Positions 43,740 through 54,826 of a DNA stretch of 64,000 nt are shown here, one piece after another. The first letter of the stretch is position 1, and every line of letters starts with the position of its first letter. Under the pieces are notes generated by a model. The model made no database searches. It saw nothing but the letters and a program-made list of their open reading frames with translations, and was not told where the DNA came from. The stretch comes from Gigaspora rosea. Taxonomy: Eukaryota; Glomeromycota; Glomeromycetes; Diversisporales; Gigasporaceae. The stretch covers positions 405,594 to 469,593 of the forward strand of contig QKWP01000002.1 in assembly GCA_003550325.1 (NCBI GenBank), read 5' to 3'. Made by a program: the position numbers and the translations under genes.

Positions 43740-45497
43740 ATTTTAGATACCACTCAAATGCCTTCTTCTTTTCTTTCTTGGTGCCAATTCTGTTTCCTCT
43801 TCTCAATTCCAAATTGATAATAGCATCCTATATTGCGCATATTAACAGCATAATTAACTGATTCATCGGTTATTGATGTTAATTTACGACGACAAAATAT
43901 ATAAGTTGAAAAAATAAATACCTTTAATCGGCTTTAGAATTAATTTCATGCTAATAATTTTGCTAGTATATATTTCATCAGGATGCTTTGGCAATGATTT
44001 AATAAGAATTGCTTTTTAATTTCATTATCGTTTCCAGATGCCCCTTTCCAACCACAATAATTTTTCAATCTTTTTATCAAATTCTGAAGTGAGTTTGTTT
44101 TTGGCCTTCTCTGAACCTTTATAACAGATGCAGTATTGAATATTGGTTCGCTTGGTTATGCAATTGGAGCAAACTTTGGTCATGATCCTTTGCAAATTTC
44201 TATTGCAAGTTTTAAATTAAGTTTATGCCCATCAAAGAGTCTTTGACCAGTCGACATTTCTATCATAATCATACCAAACCCATAAATATCTGCTTTTTGT
44301 GTAAATGGCTTATCGCCCAATAAAATTTCAGAAGCAACATAGGGCATGACTCCATAAATTTCGCCAGCTTAAACTTTCTCATCTACTTTTCTAGACAATC
44401 CCAGATCTGCGATATAGGATTGTGTATTTTCATTAGGGCAGTGTCATTAATCATCTGATTATTTTTTATCAGAGGCCTACCCCCCTTCCTCTTCCTCAAT
44501 ATATAAATAGTCAGGTTCTTATATATAATTTCAACTTTTTTTACCCCCCTCCCCTCCTAAAAAATCACCTAATTTTTGTTACTCCCCTTAGTGCGTTGAT
44601 TTTGCAAAATGTTACCACTATAAAAGTGTGCATATATATATCTTGAATTATCATGAATTTATATAACTTATACACCATATGGGCGGATTTGATTCATATG
44701 ATGATGGGTTGTTATATTGTATATTACTAATGTACAATATAACAACCCATCATCATATGAATCAAATCCGCCCATATGCAGTATCTTTAAGTATTTGTAA
44801 TTTGGTCTGGCATGTAAAACTAATAAAATTTTTTTTAAATATTTATTAAAACTTCCATTATTAGCATACTAATAGATTATCAAGTAATCTTTTGTTTTTG
44901 CGTTTTGGGTTATTCCATATATTGCGAGCTTAGTATAATATAATTTATATTCCATAAGACTTTTAAACTTAAAGTTTAAACAATGAATTAGTTTAATAAA
45001 CTATTAGAAAAATTATCAAAGCAATAAATTAACTTACTCCTTTTAAAAATCATTGTTTTCTTTTGAACTGGTCAACGTCTTGAGTGCAACGGTGCTGGAT
45101 GGTTCATGCGCTCTTTTGTAAATTTTCAACTTCTCGTATGTCATCCAACCAGGTTGCTAAATATACAGAACCAAATCCATCTTTACCGATTTCTTTAACA
45201 TAATATAATTTATTAAATAGAATTCATTCAATCACATCATCATATTTCTAGGCTTTAAGTTGGAATGCTTTCATTTTTATCTTTTTGTCTTTCTGCATAA
45301 TCGTTGCTTGTCGAAAATTTACAGTTGTTGACTCTTTCATAATCTTCTGGAGTACGGTTAGTGCCATTAGATTTAGGGACGAGATCTCTGATATCTAATA
45401 GACAAAAATAAAGTATAAGTGGAATTTAGGACGTATAAATTAATAATAATTATTTAATTTCCTTACTTGATTCAATGTTTGACTTTTCGTTATCCAT
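43740..45497 (-). pseudogene. Protein kinase with C-terminal Sel1 repeat, decayed
   Basis: The start MDNEKSNIES (ATG complement at 45495-45497) is followed by a short intron and then NIRDLVPKSNGTNRTPEDYERV. The kinase N-lobe (about 45050-45270) has KEIGKDGFGSVYLATW, the glycine loop. The C-lobe (about 44200-44450) has SYIADLGLSRK (DFG equivalent DLG), MPYVASEILLG (APE region) and TQKADIYGFGMIMIEMSTGQ. Then come KHPDEIYTSKIIS and a Sel1-type repeat ending KKAFEWYLKSA. The segment that should carry helix C, the hinge and the catalytic HRD loop is missing; that interval (44460-44990) holds non-coding DNA and a palindrome. Several in-frame stops and frame changes occur. It belongs to the kinase/Sel1 families expanded in Glomeromycotina. 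Confidence 0.8.
44676..44778. mobile_element. Perfect 46-bp-arm palindrome within the kinase pseudogene
   Basis: The arms 44676-44721 and 44733-44778 are exact inverted copies around an 11-bp centre. Exactness implies a recent origin. The CATATGGGCGGATTTGATTC end resembles the 32144-32779 element (CATATGGGCCAATTTGA). Confidence 0.9.
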
Positions 45498-45719
45498 AAT
45501 AGCATACAGACTATATACTTTCACTGATGAGAAAAAAGACTCAAGAACGGGGTTGATGATTTAAATTCATGTTTTGATCTTGATGATCCAGAAGTTCGTT
45601 TGCAATCATCAATATCTTTATTTCCAATTGTCCACTATGTTACTTTGTCCGGGTCACACACTGACAATTAAATTTGTGTAAGAAATCTTTAAATAAGCTA
45701 TAAACAAAAATAAAAATCA

Positions 45720-46280
45720 GCATACTTTTCAATCCATTCATAAGATTTATCTTGATCTTCTTTCACGCCAAATCCATAATAACGAATAGTAGTTTTCTGA
45801 ATCCCTATAGTAAATACTTAATGCATATCGATGTCGACTCCAAGTTCTAAATAATAACAATAACTAACTTGATATATTCTATTAGGATTCTACATGTTTG
45901 CTGATTTTTGATAATATATAAATGCCTTGATTTTATTCTTTTCAACTCCTATTCGTAACAATAGCCAAGACAATTGATTCCTTTAGTATGCCCTATGTAA
46001 GCAGGTTTTTTGAATTGGGCGAATGCTTTATATTCATCCTTTTCAAAATTAATTCTGTGAAGATAAAACTATCCTAATTCATAATAGTTATAACTATTTA
46101 GAATAAATACTTAAATAAAAAGTATATTTTTAAGAATGTATTGCCTATACCTTAAGTAAAAAAGCGACAAACTGAACAGTTTCATGTGATCCTCTTGAAA
46201 GAGACTCTTGTGCAAACTAACAGTTCCTTTCTATTAGAGCTATTTAACTTGTAGCCAATATTATATAAACTTTTCTTAAT
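45720..46280 (-). pseudogene. Sel1-repeat protein fragment, decayed
   Basis: On the minus strand, FEKDEYKAFAQFKKPAY is followed by GHTKGINCLGYCYE and, after a stop, a GVEKNKIKAFIYYQKSA-like reading; nearer 45730-45800 comes YYGFGVKEDQDKSYEWIEKY. These are Sel1-like repeat units (LGxCYxxGxGVEKDxxKAFxxYxKSA). The fragment ends ~220 bp before the start of the kinase pseudogene on the same strand, so it is probably the tail of a second, tandem kinase/Sel1 gene. Confidence 0.65.
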
Positions 46281-46299
46281 TTATTGGAATATGAAATAT

Positions 46300-46985
46300 A
46301 TTCGCCTTTGTAAATAGTAATTTAAGTTTTTTTTTCAAGAGGAATTTATTCGATCATGAGATGTAAATGATCAGTCTGTACCACAACTCCTAAGAAGATT
46401 TGAATCCGAATATTGTCGGTCGATAAAGTACTATCATGGTTTTAGTTGAAGTTTGAAAGCAAAAAAAAAAGGTTCTACATGTATAGTATAACAATTAATA
46501 CCCATTAATTTATTCATTATATACTGTATTACCATATTACTTGCTGAATTTGCCCTCTAAATAAAGTCTTTAGGGATACTGATCTATACTAATCTTTTTT
46601 CGCTAAAGATGTACGAAGAGGTGAAAAACACTTTAAGATAGTTTAAAAAAAATTTATTATGTAAAACCACAAGTTGCCAATTGACGATGTGGTTTTTCAT
46701 AGTTAGGTTTACTTTAAATTTTTTTATATTATGTAATCTAGTGATCTTCAAGCCAATCAAATCAAATGTCCACCATGCTCATGTAATATAATTACTAACC
46801 ATTACTACGTTACGTATAATATATTTTTATTAAAAAAAAAAGAATCCAAAGAAAAAAAAATTATCAAAAAAAACTTAAACCATTACGTTTTAATAATGTT
46901 AGTACAGCATGAAAACATGTAAAAAAATCCAAATCGCCAAGAAGAGGAACTCCAAAAGAACGTCTAAACAATAAAGAAAGTTATA
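46300..46985. other. No gene seen
   Basis: This is AT-rich spacer with no supported frame. Confidence 0.35.
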
Positions 46986-46989
46986 AACA

Positions 46990-48250
46990 CAGAGAGAGAG
47001 AGAAAAAAAAAACTCATGAAGAATCACCAGAAACGATGCAAAGTCGATGAAAAATCATCAGGAAACGACGTGAAGTCAACAAAGATTACCAGAAAATGAC
47101 GACGCTAAGTCCACTGAAAGAATTACTAAAAACAAGAAAGAAAGTTAGTAGTGAACACAAGAAACATCAAAAGAAAAAAAAAACAAACAAACCTCACTAG
47201 AAACGATGAAATTCGAAACATTGACATTAAGTTCACTAGAAGAACACCTAAAAACAAGAAGAAAAGTTAGTAGTGAGCACAAGAAATACCAAAAAAAAAT
47301 AAGCGCAAAAACACTAAGAAAAAAAAAAAGACAAGAAAGACTTACCAGAGAACAATGCAAATTCGAGAAGAATCACCAGAAAATGACACAAGTCCACTGA
47401 AGAACGCCTAAACAAGAAACACCAAGTAAAAAAATAAACACAAGAAACACCAGAAAAAAATTATATGCAAAAAAAAAACGCCTCACCAGAGAACAATAAA
47501 AATTTGAAAAATCACACACCAAGGAACGACGCAAATTTGAAAAGAATTACCAGAAAGCGATGCAAGTCCACCAAAGAACGTCTAAACAAGAAACACTAGG
47601 AAAAAACAAACACAAGAAACACCAAAAAAAAATTGAGTGCAAGAAAAAAAAACTGCCTCACCAAAGAACAACAAAAATTCGAAGAACCATCCACCAAAGA
47701 AGGACACAAATTCAAGAAGAATCACCAGAAAATGATGCAAGTCCACCGAAGAACGCCTAAACAAAAAACACCAGAAAAAAAACAAACACAAGAAACACCG
47801 GAAAAAAATTGAATACAAGAAAAAAAAATGCTTTACCAACGAACGATAAAAATTTGAAGAACCACACACCAGAGAACGACGCAAATTCAAGAAGAATCAC
47901 CAGAAAACGATGAAAGTTCACCGAAGAACGCCTAAACAAGAAATACTAGGAAAAAAAAATGAACGCAAGAAATACTAAAAAAAATTGAATGCAAGAAAAA
48001 AACGCCTCACTAGAGAATGACAAAACTTCGAAGAACCATCAGTAAAGACTCACCAGAAAACGACGCAAATTTGAGAAAAATCACCAAAAAATAATGCAAG
48101 TCCACCGAAGAATGCCTAAATAAGAAACACCAGGAAAAAAGCAAACACAAAAAAAAACCAAAAAAAAATTCGAATACAAAAAGAAAAAAACACCTCACCA
48201 AAGAACGACGAAAATTCGAAGAAATACTAGTAAGTCCACCGGAAGAAATT
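46990..48250. repeat. ~175-bp A-rich minisatellite
   Basis: The word TAAACAAGAAACACC (or a close variant) occurs at about 47409, 47583, 47758, 47932 and 48117, a period of 174-185 bp. Each full unit has cacaagaaacaccagaaaaa, a cgcctcaccagagaacgac stretch, a gaagaatcaccagaaaa stretch and gatgcaagtccaccgaaga. Shorter, more diverged units occupy 46990-47400. The strand bias is strong (A, C, G over T). The frames of 60-100 codons on both strands reflect the repeat. Confidence 0.9.
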
Positions 48251-48803
48251 TAAACCAAATATAAAACCCCTCAAACAAGAGTGAACAAAAAAAAAACCTA
48301 AACAAAAGAAAAGCTTACCAAGAGAGCAACGAAAACCATTCCAAAAATCTACTCCAGAAAGCGAAAAGAACTTTAAAAAACGATATCAAAGATCCATCTA
48401 AAAAATAAAAAAATAAGAATAAATATATAGTACGAAAAAAACACGTATTTGCATACCTGATATGGGTCGCTGGAGTACTGCTGGAGTGGTAGATCGCCAG
48501 GGTGCACAACCGTGCAGGTGCACAAAAAACATATTCAATAAAAGTCGAAAAAAATATAAAAAAATTTTTTTAAAAAAATAGTAAAAAAAAAATAGAAATC
48601 GAAAAAAATTTAAAAAAAATTAAAAAAATTTTAAAAAAAAAGAATAAATAACGTTAAAACCAAAAAAAAGAATCAAATAAATAATAAAAAACAAAAAAAA
48701 TATTAAAAAATTTAAAAAAAAATATATAAAAAAAAAAGTATAAAAAACGTTAATAATAAAAATCAAAAATAATATAAAAAAAATTAATTGACACTATGCA
48801 TAC
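48251..48803. repeat. A-rich low-complexity tract
   Basis: The tract is dominated by A runs with T interruptions (48535-48790). A GC-richer patch at 48455-48525 (gatatgggtcgctggagta, ctgctggagtggtagatcg) has no recognised content. Confidence 0.6.
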
Positions 48804-49841
48804 TAGTCATAGGACATTTCCCCTTAAAATAGGTCCAAATGCTTTTTATAATTAAAATTTTTAAAAAAACATATGAATTTACTATATAACTTTGAGCTAA
48901 GATCTTCATCAAGCTAACTTATTAACTTAAAATTAAATTTTACAATTATATAGAACAAGAAAAGGAAAAAAAATTGAGCTTAAAAACCAAGTTAAAATTT
49001 TGTTATTTTTGTACAATTTCAAAATGTAACTTCGTCAAAAACAAATATTTACTAATTTTAAATCAGCAATTATATGTAAAATTATGCTCTGAACAACTTT
49101 ACTTAGGTGACCAAAGTAGGTTACCTTGAAAGAAAAATAGGTTATCTATGTACTAAAGTTAAAATTTTTGAGTTTTCAATATAAAACTTTTTTTTGATTA
49201 GGTAACCTACTTCGGGCCCTTAAGCAAAGTTGTTCAGCACGTGATTCTACTTGCTTTAAAGCTGCTGCGCGTTTTCTCAAACCTTTTACTAAGTGAAAAA
49301 TAGGTTTAAAGTTTGAAAAATTTTTTTTTGAACTTTAAACCCATTTTTCACTTAGTAAAAGGTCCGAGAAAACACACGGCAGCTTTGAATCAAGTAGAAT
49401 TACGTGCCAAACAACTTTGCTTAAGGGCCCGAAGTAGGTTACCTAATCAAAAAAAAAGTTTTATATTGAAAACTCAAAAATTTTAACTTTAGTATATAGA
49501 TAACCTATTTTTCTTTCAAGGTAACCTACTTCGGTCGCCTAAGTAAAGTTGTTCAGAGCATAATTTTACATATAATTGCTAATTTAAAATTAGTAAATAT
49601 TTGTTTTTGACAAAGTTACATTTTGAAATTGCACAAAAATAACAAAATTTTAACTTGGTTTTTAAGCTCAATTTTTTCTTCTTTTCTTGTTCTATATAAT
49701 TGTAAAATTTAATTTTAAGTTAATAAGGTAGATTGATGAAGATCTTAGCTCAAAGTTATATAGTAAATTCATATGTTTTTTTAAAAATTTTAATTATAAA
49801 AAGCATTTGGACCTATTTTAAGGGGAAATGTCCTATGACTA
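48804..49841. mobile_element. 1.04-kb giant palindrome (foldback element)
   Basis: TAGTCATAGGACATTTCCCC at the left is inverted exactly at the right. The two ~515-bp arms are collinear inverse copies to a centre at ~49321 with only scattered differences. Each arm contains ggtaacctacttcggg. ATAC lies immediately outside both ends (48800-48803 and 49842-49845), a possible 4-bp target duplication. There is no coding sequence. The RNA would fold into a long hairpin. Confidence 0.9.
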
Positions 49842-50010
49842 ATACTCTAACATGTGCTTTAATAAGCATAGTGCAGAACGTGGCATAAACATGTTTAATA
49901 ATGCATATATCGGTCTTTCAACATACGTACGTACGTATATACCTATAGAAAACCTGTTCATACAAGTTTATTTGCATGAGAATTTTTTTTAAAAAAATAA
50001 CTCCCGAAAA

Positions 50011-50135
50011 TAAGCTACCTCCTCATTAAGCATAAATTGCTTAAAATCTTCTATATCCCGAAAATAAGCTACTCTCGATTTTTTGAAGTCAAAATCGTCC
50101 AAAAAAAGGTTGCTTATTTTCGGGAATATACGGTA
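50011..50135. mobile_element. Short CCGAAAATAAGC-family element
   Basis: cccgaaaataagctacct occurs at 50013 and cccgaaaataagctactc at 50057, and the inverse (gttgcttattttcgggaa) at 50113. The right edge atatacggtat is a motif of the family. Confidence 0.65.
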
Positions 50136-50272
50136 TAAACTAGTTCTGTTTAGTTTGAATTAAAACCAAATCCAACCTGAACTATTTTTAGCAAAAGTGT
50201 ATATAATTTAAGCAATTAATATTACTGAACTGTATATATATTAATAGTGCTATAGTACTAAAATTTTATTAA

Positions 50273-50813
50273 TTGGTGATTCGCCAGTCAGCTGATGAAT
50301 GATCATAGTGTAACATAACGCAAATCACTATGTAAATCACATATATAGTGAATATGAAAAATTTCTAACGTTCGTCTAAGGAAACCTTTTTTTTATACTA
50401 AGTTAATCGTCCTTGTCGACTAATTGAAAATTGTAGAGCTCGTCTTTGCGGTCCTAACGGTAGTTAAATCATCCAAATCGGCCCAGTGGATGCCGAGATA
50501 TCCTTAAAAAACGCGTCAACGACTATAGAAAATCTCTATATAAACAATGTATTGTTTATATAGAGATTTTCTATAGTCGTTGACGCGTTTTTTAAGGATA
50601 TCTCGGCATCCACTGGGCCGATTTGGATGATTTAACTACCGTTAGGACCGCAAAGACGAGCTCTACAATTTTCAATTAGTCAACAAGAACGATTAGCTTA
50701 GTATAAAAAAAGTTTCCTTGGACGAACGCCATATTTACTATATATGTGATTTACATAGTAATTTGCATTATGTTACACTATGATCATTCTTTAGCTGACT
50801 GGCGAATCACCAA
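50273..50813. mobile_element. 541-bp giant palindrome (foldback element)
   Basis: TTGGTGATTCGCCAGTCAGC at the left is inverted at the right. Arms of ~268 bp meet at ~50546 with no real spacer (aaacaatgtattgttt) and are nearly identical. Only ~430 bp separates it from the previous giant palindrome, but the sequence is unrelated. Confidence 0.9.
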
Positions 50814-50939
50814 ATAAATTTATTTTATAAAAAAATACTTTAAAATATAGGAAAATTATAGATAGTGTCCCATCGCCATGGCGACCCTATATGATCGACC
50901 AATCATTTTTTAGATTAGCAATCATATAGATGATCTGTT

Positions 50940-51891
50940 TTTTTTGTTTTTTTTTGTTTTTTTTTTTCTTTTAACATAATATTTTTTTTAGTTATTTCGA
51001 ATCTTTGTTGGAGTTGTAGCTAGAGTCGTCACTGGAGTCGTCACTGGAGTCTTCGTTGGAGCTACACTAGAGCTTTTGTTGGTGCCGTTGTTGGTGCCAT
51101 CGTAGTTGGAGCCTCGTGAAGTCGCGCTTAGATTTGATAATTCGGTAGGTTTTTTATTAAGTTCTTCCACCAAGTTGTTCTTTCATAGAGTTAATAGGTT
51201 TTTCGTTGGTTTTCAGTAGGTTCTTTCGGCAAGTTTGTTGTTATTTTTTGGTAGGATTTCCTTCATTTTTTGTTAGGTTTTTTGGCAAATTTGTCGTTTT
51301 TTGGTGTTTACTTAGTAGGTTCTTCGTTTTTGGTGTGTTCTTTTTCTGGTAAATTCTTTGTCATTTTTTGAGTAAGTTTTTCGTTGAATTTTCCAGTAAG
51401 CTTTGACGCCAATTAATTCATCATTTTTCGGCGGGTTCGTCAGTAGGTTCTGTGGTTCTTTCGTTCGTTGTTTTGGTGGTTCTTCCAAGGATTCTTCATT
51501 TCGTTTTCGTTTCTTTTGCTTTTAATGGGCCATTTTTTTCACCATTCATTGTTGCAGTGGATGGGTGGGTGGAAGTGGCTTCATTACTTCATTACGTAAC
51601 AACGCTCATTTAAATTTTTTTTTTTAGTAACTTATTATTTCGCAATTTTTTTTTTAAATACTGTAATAAAAAATGGGTGGCTTCGTTATGCAACGAGTTT
51701 GTAAATTTTTTTTTTGCGAATGTTTGTGAAGTTTTTTTTTTTTTTACGATGTAAATTTTTTTGGATTTTTTTTGTATTACTGTAATTCTCAATATTTTTT
51801 TTAAAATAAAAAATGGGCAGCTTCATTACGCAATGAGTTTGTAAAAATATATTTTTTTTTCTTTTGTGAACGTTCACGTAGTTTTTTTCTT
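50940..51891. repeat. T-rich minisatellite block
   Basis: 50995-51130 has gttggagttgtagctagag- and cgtcactggagt-type units, related to the 41745-42830 array. 51170-51500 has drifting ggttcttcggcaagttt units. 51655-51890 has copies of aatgggtggcttcgttat with gcaacgagtttgtaaa, again at 53470. The 61-codon Thr/Pro/Asn-rich minus-strand frame at 50988-51173 is probably a repeat by-product. Confidence 0.7.
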
Positions 51892-53465
51892 TTAAGGGTA
51901 GGGTGTCAATATTTCCATTTTCATATAAAATAGATTGTAGATCAACTTTGTATAACTATATCATATGATTTACATATAAAAGTCATATGATTCGACCAAT
52001 GAGGATAGTGCTCCTACGGACCGGACTCGAACCAGACTTTAGTCAAGTCTGAGTCTGGTTTGATTTTCGTACCGGACTCAGACTTTTATATTCAGACTTT
52101 ATAGTCAAGTCTGAGTCTGGTCTGGGTCTGGTCCGAAGTCTGCAGACTGGTCTGAGTCCGAATATATTTATATGTATTTTTTGGTGCTGAACAAGTTTAC
52201 TTAGTGCATTTTGTTAGAATAAATTAGTAAAATTTTATGAATCATAAGATTTTATTGAATTTTATTAATAAAATTCTAAAAAATTTTATAATTCGCAAAT
52301 TTTTATTAATTAATTCTAACAAAATGCACTAAGTAAACTTGTTCAGCACCTAAAAATGTATTAAAACGGCCTATTTGTTTTTATTTTACTTAAAATTTAG
52401 AGATTTGATTCACAATTTTGGATTTTTGATCAAAAAAGTCAAATTTAAGCATCTTTTCTCCAAATTTCAAGTAAAATAAAAACAACCCTGCCGATTTAAT
52501 GTATTTTTAGGTGCTGAACAAGTTTACTTAGTGCATTAAGTTAGAAATAATTAGTAAAATTTTGTGAATCATAAGATTTTATAGAATTTTATTAATAAAA
52601 TTCTATAAAATCTTATAATTCACAAATTTTTATTAATTAATTCTAACAAAATGCACTAAGTAAACTTGTTCAGCACCTAAAAATACATTAAATCGGCAGG
52701 GTTGTTTTTACTTACTTGAAATTTGGAGCTAAGATGTTAAAATTTGATTTTTTTGATCAAAAATCCAAAATTGTGCATCAAATCTCTAAATTTCAAGTAA
52801 AATAAAAACAAATAGGCCGTTTTAATACATTTTTAGGTGCTGAACAAGTTTACTTAGTGCATTTTGTTAGAATTAATTAATAAAAATTTGCGAATTATAA
52901 GATTTTTGAAATTTATTAATAAAATTCAATAAAATCTTATGATTCATAAATTTTTACTAATTAATTCTTACAAAATGCACTAAGTAAACTTGTTCAGCGC
53001 CAAAAAATACATATAATTATATTTAGACTCAGACCAGTCTGCAGACTTCGGACCAGACCCGAACCGGACTCATAGTTGAGCCTGAGTCTGGTCTGAAGTC
53101 TGAAATTAGTAAAATTTAGAGTCTGAGTCTGGTCTGATCCCGGACCAGACCCAGACCGGACCAGACCCGGACCGGACCTAGGAGCACTAAATGAGGATTA
53201 TCAAATTTTTGTGTAACCCAGAAAAAACATATAGTAATCTCGGAAAATTTAATTCTATATGAAGTTTATTTTTTTTAAAGAAATGCATTTCTTACAACTT
53301 CACTATTATAAACAAGCTACTTTAAACTATATATTATATAAATATGGTAAAAATTGACTCAGATAATAAAAAGTTTTATTAGAAGCATATTTTTATTTAC
53401 TATATAAAAATTCAATCTACCATGTAGATCATATAAAAAATGATCTACATACACCCTACCCTTAA
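51892..53465. mobile_element. TTAA-flanked element hosting a hAT-like insertion
   Basis: TTAAGGGTAGGGTGT (51892) and its exact inverse ACACCCTACCCTTAA (to 53465) bound the element, and TTAA lies at both ends, as in piggyBac-type insertions (the TIR itself is not the classical CCCT type). Without the inner 1.2-kb element it is ~380 bp. A relative starts at 53809. Confidence 0.75.
52006..53189 (+). mobile_element. hAT-like palindrome-array element, copy A (3 units), TSD AATGAGGA
   Basis: TAGTGCTCCTA and its inverse are the termini. Identical AATGAGGA flanks both sides (51998-52005 and 53190-53197). The TAGTG start (YARNG) and 8-bp duplication fit hAT. Subterminal zones are arrays of GACCAGACTCAGA / TCTGAGTCTGGTC words. 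The interior is three ~170-bp palindromes (about 52178-52352, 52508-52680, 52834-53006), each bounded by aggtgctgaacaagtttac and its inverse. They are joined by ~155-bp linkers with a gatcaaaaatccaaaattg core, and the whole has a ~326-bp period. There is no transposase. Confidence 0.93.
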
Positions 53466-53469
53466 ATAA

Positions 53470-53808
53470 AACTGGATGGCTTCATTACACAACAAGTTTG
53501 CAAAAAAATTTTTTTTTTTCCGCGAACATTCACGAAGTTTTTTTCTTTTTTGTTTAAATAATATCTGTATAAAACTTAAAAAAAATTTTGTTAGTAAAAA
53601 AAAGCTGACCACATGATCACTTTTGATTGGCTAATCACGGGGTCGGCATAGCGATGGATCACCATAAAATAACGCCCTAAAATGTATATCTAATATATAT
53701 TTTATATTTATAATTAGTACAATATCATTTTATTTATTATTTCTAATAACTTATGCTTTATTTTATAGTATTATAAAAACAATTTATTTTTTGTACTTGT
53801 AAAATTAT
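53470..53808. other. Spacer with T-rich repeat unit
   Basis: 53475-53560 is a further copy of the ggcttcattacacaacaagtt unit of the 51.6-51.9 kb array. The outer TTAA element therefore sits inside that array. The remainder has no recognised content. Confidence 0.5.
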
Positions 53809-54320
53809 TTAAGGGTAGAGTACAATATCGATCATTTTTATATATAATTATCATACAAAAAAATTTTTATATAGGAGCAAAAATACGTTACAGATAAGGA
53901 TTTTTGAGAACACAACCAATTTTAGCTAAAATTTTGTAGCATATAGGTCAAAACATTCTATTTGTAGGGGACCGTTAAAGCCAGGTCCATTAGGATTAGT
54001 TTTTTTAATGCAGTTAAGGTTAGAAGGTTATATAGGTATCAATAATGGAACTTATGCAATATGTAGATTAATATGTAAACAGACCTGGCTTTAACGGACC
54101 CCTATTTGTAGTAGTAAAACTTTAAAGCCACATATTATATTAAAAAATTCTACTTGTATATATTGTCAATTTGCCCAGGACGATTGAGATTTGCCTAGGT
54201 AGTCAATATAAATAACATACAATAACATATAATTATCACCTGATTCCAATTGAATGTATTGTAAAAAAAATTAGTAATGTAATCACTATTAAAATGTAGA
54301 TCATTGTACTCTATCCATAA
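53809..54320. mobile_element. Relative of the TTAA-flanked element
   Basis: TTAAGGGTAGAGTACAATAT at the left pairs with the inverse of ATTGTACTCTATCCATAA at the right. Both carry a ...GATCAT word, as in the 51892 element. The right TTAA is changed to ATAA. A MULE-like MITE is nested inside. Confidence 0.65.
53968..54101. mobile_element. 134-bp MITE with 10-bp direct repeat CTATTTGTAG
   Basis: GGGACCGTTAAAGCCAGGTC at the left is the inverse (one mismatch) of the right end. Identical CTATTTGTAG flanks it (53958-53967 and 54102-54111). A 9-11 bp duplication with a G-starting TIR is typical of Mutator-like elements. Confidence 0.85.
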
Positions 54321-54609
54321 ATTTCTATATTTGCTATAATTGTTAATAATCATAATGCAAAATGAAGCTTTTTTTTACAATCACAATAGAAATTAATATA
54401 TTAGTACACTGACCAAAGTACTCTTTTTTAAATACTCTTATTGCAAAATACTAAATTTTTTGGTTAGTACACTATAGCAATTAGTATTTACAATAAAGCT
54501 TACTATAGTCAAATCTTTTAAATATATATCATTAGAACTAGTTCTAGAGTATATATTTAGAGAGAGTTGCAATTAAAGAATACTGTACTAACATTATTAT
54601 TATATGTCA
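54321..54609. other. No gene seen
   Basis: This is AT-rich spacer. Confidence 0.3.
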
Positions 54610-54826
54610 CAGCTGAAGCTAGAAATAGCTAAAGCTAAAAATTAGAGACCTTGATTTAAAAATATAAGCTCTACTAAAATCTATTTATACTCTTTTATTA
54701 TTAAATTAACCCTAAACCTAATCTAACTCTATAGAAAAACTCTAACAAAAGGCCCAAAAAATTTTTGAAAATTTTATATTAGGATAATTAAAATTTCTAG
54801 CTTTAGCTATTTCTAGCTTTAGCCAC
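54610..54826. mobile_element. CCCTAA-core element with GCTAGAAATAGC ends
   Basis: The core (atataagctctactaaaatc, ttaaccctaaacctaatcta, caaaaggcccaaaaaattt) matches 24870-25010. The ends differ: gaagctagaaatagctaaag and its inverse. Confidence 0.7.

Noticed and set aside
47145-48201. Several 60-102 codon frames on both strands
   Set aside because: They repeat every ~175 bp with the minisatellite and occur on both strands, so they are compositional.
52006-53189. Satellite array or centromere-like block
   Set aside because: The palindrome array is bounded by TIRs and an exact 8-bp target duplication, so it is a mobile element rather than an in-place satellite.
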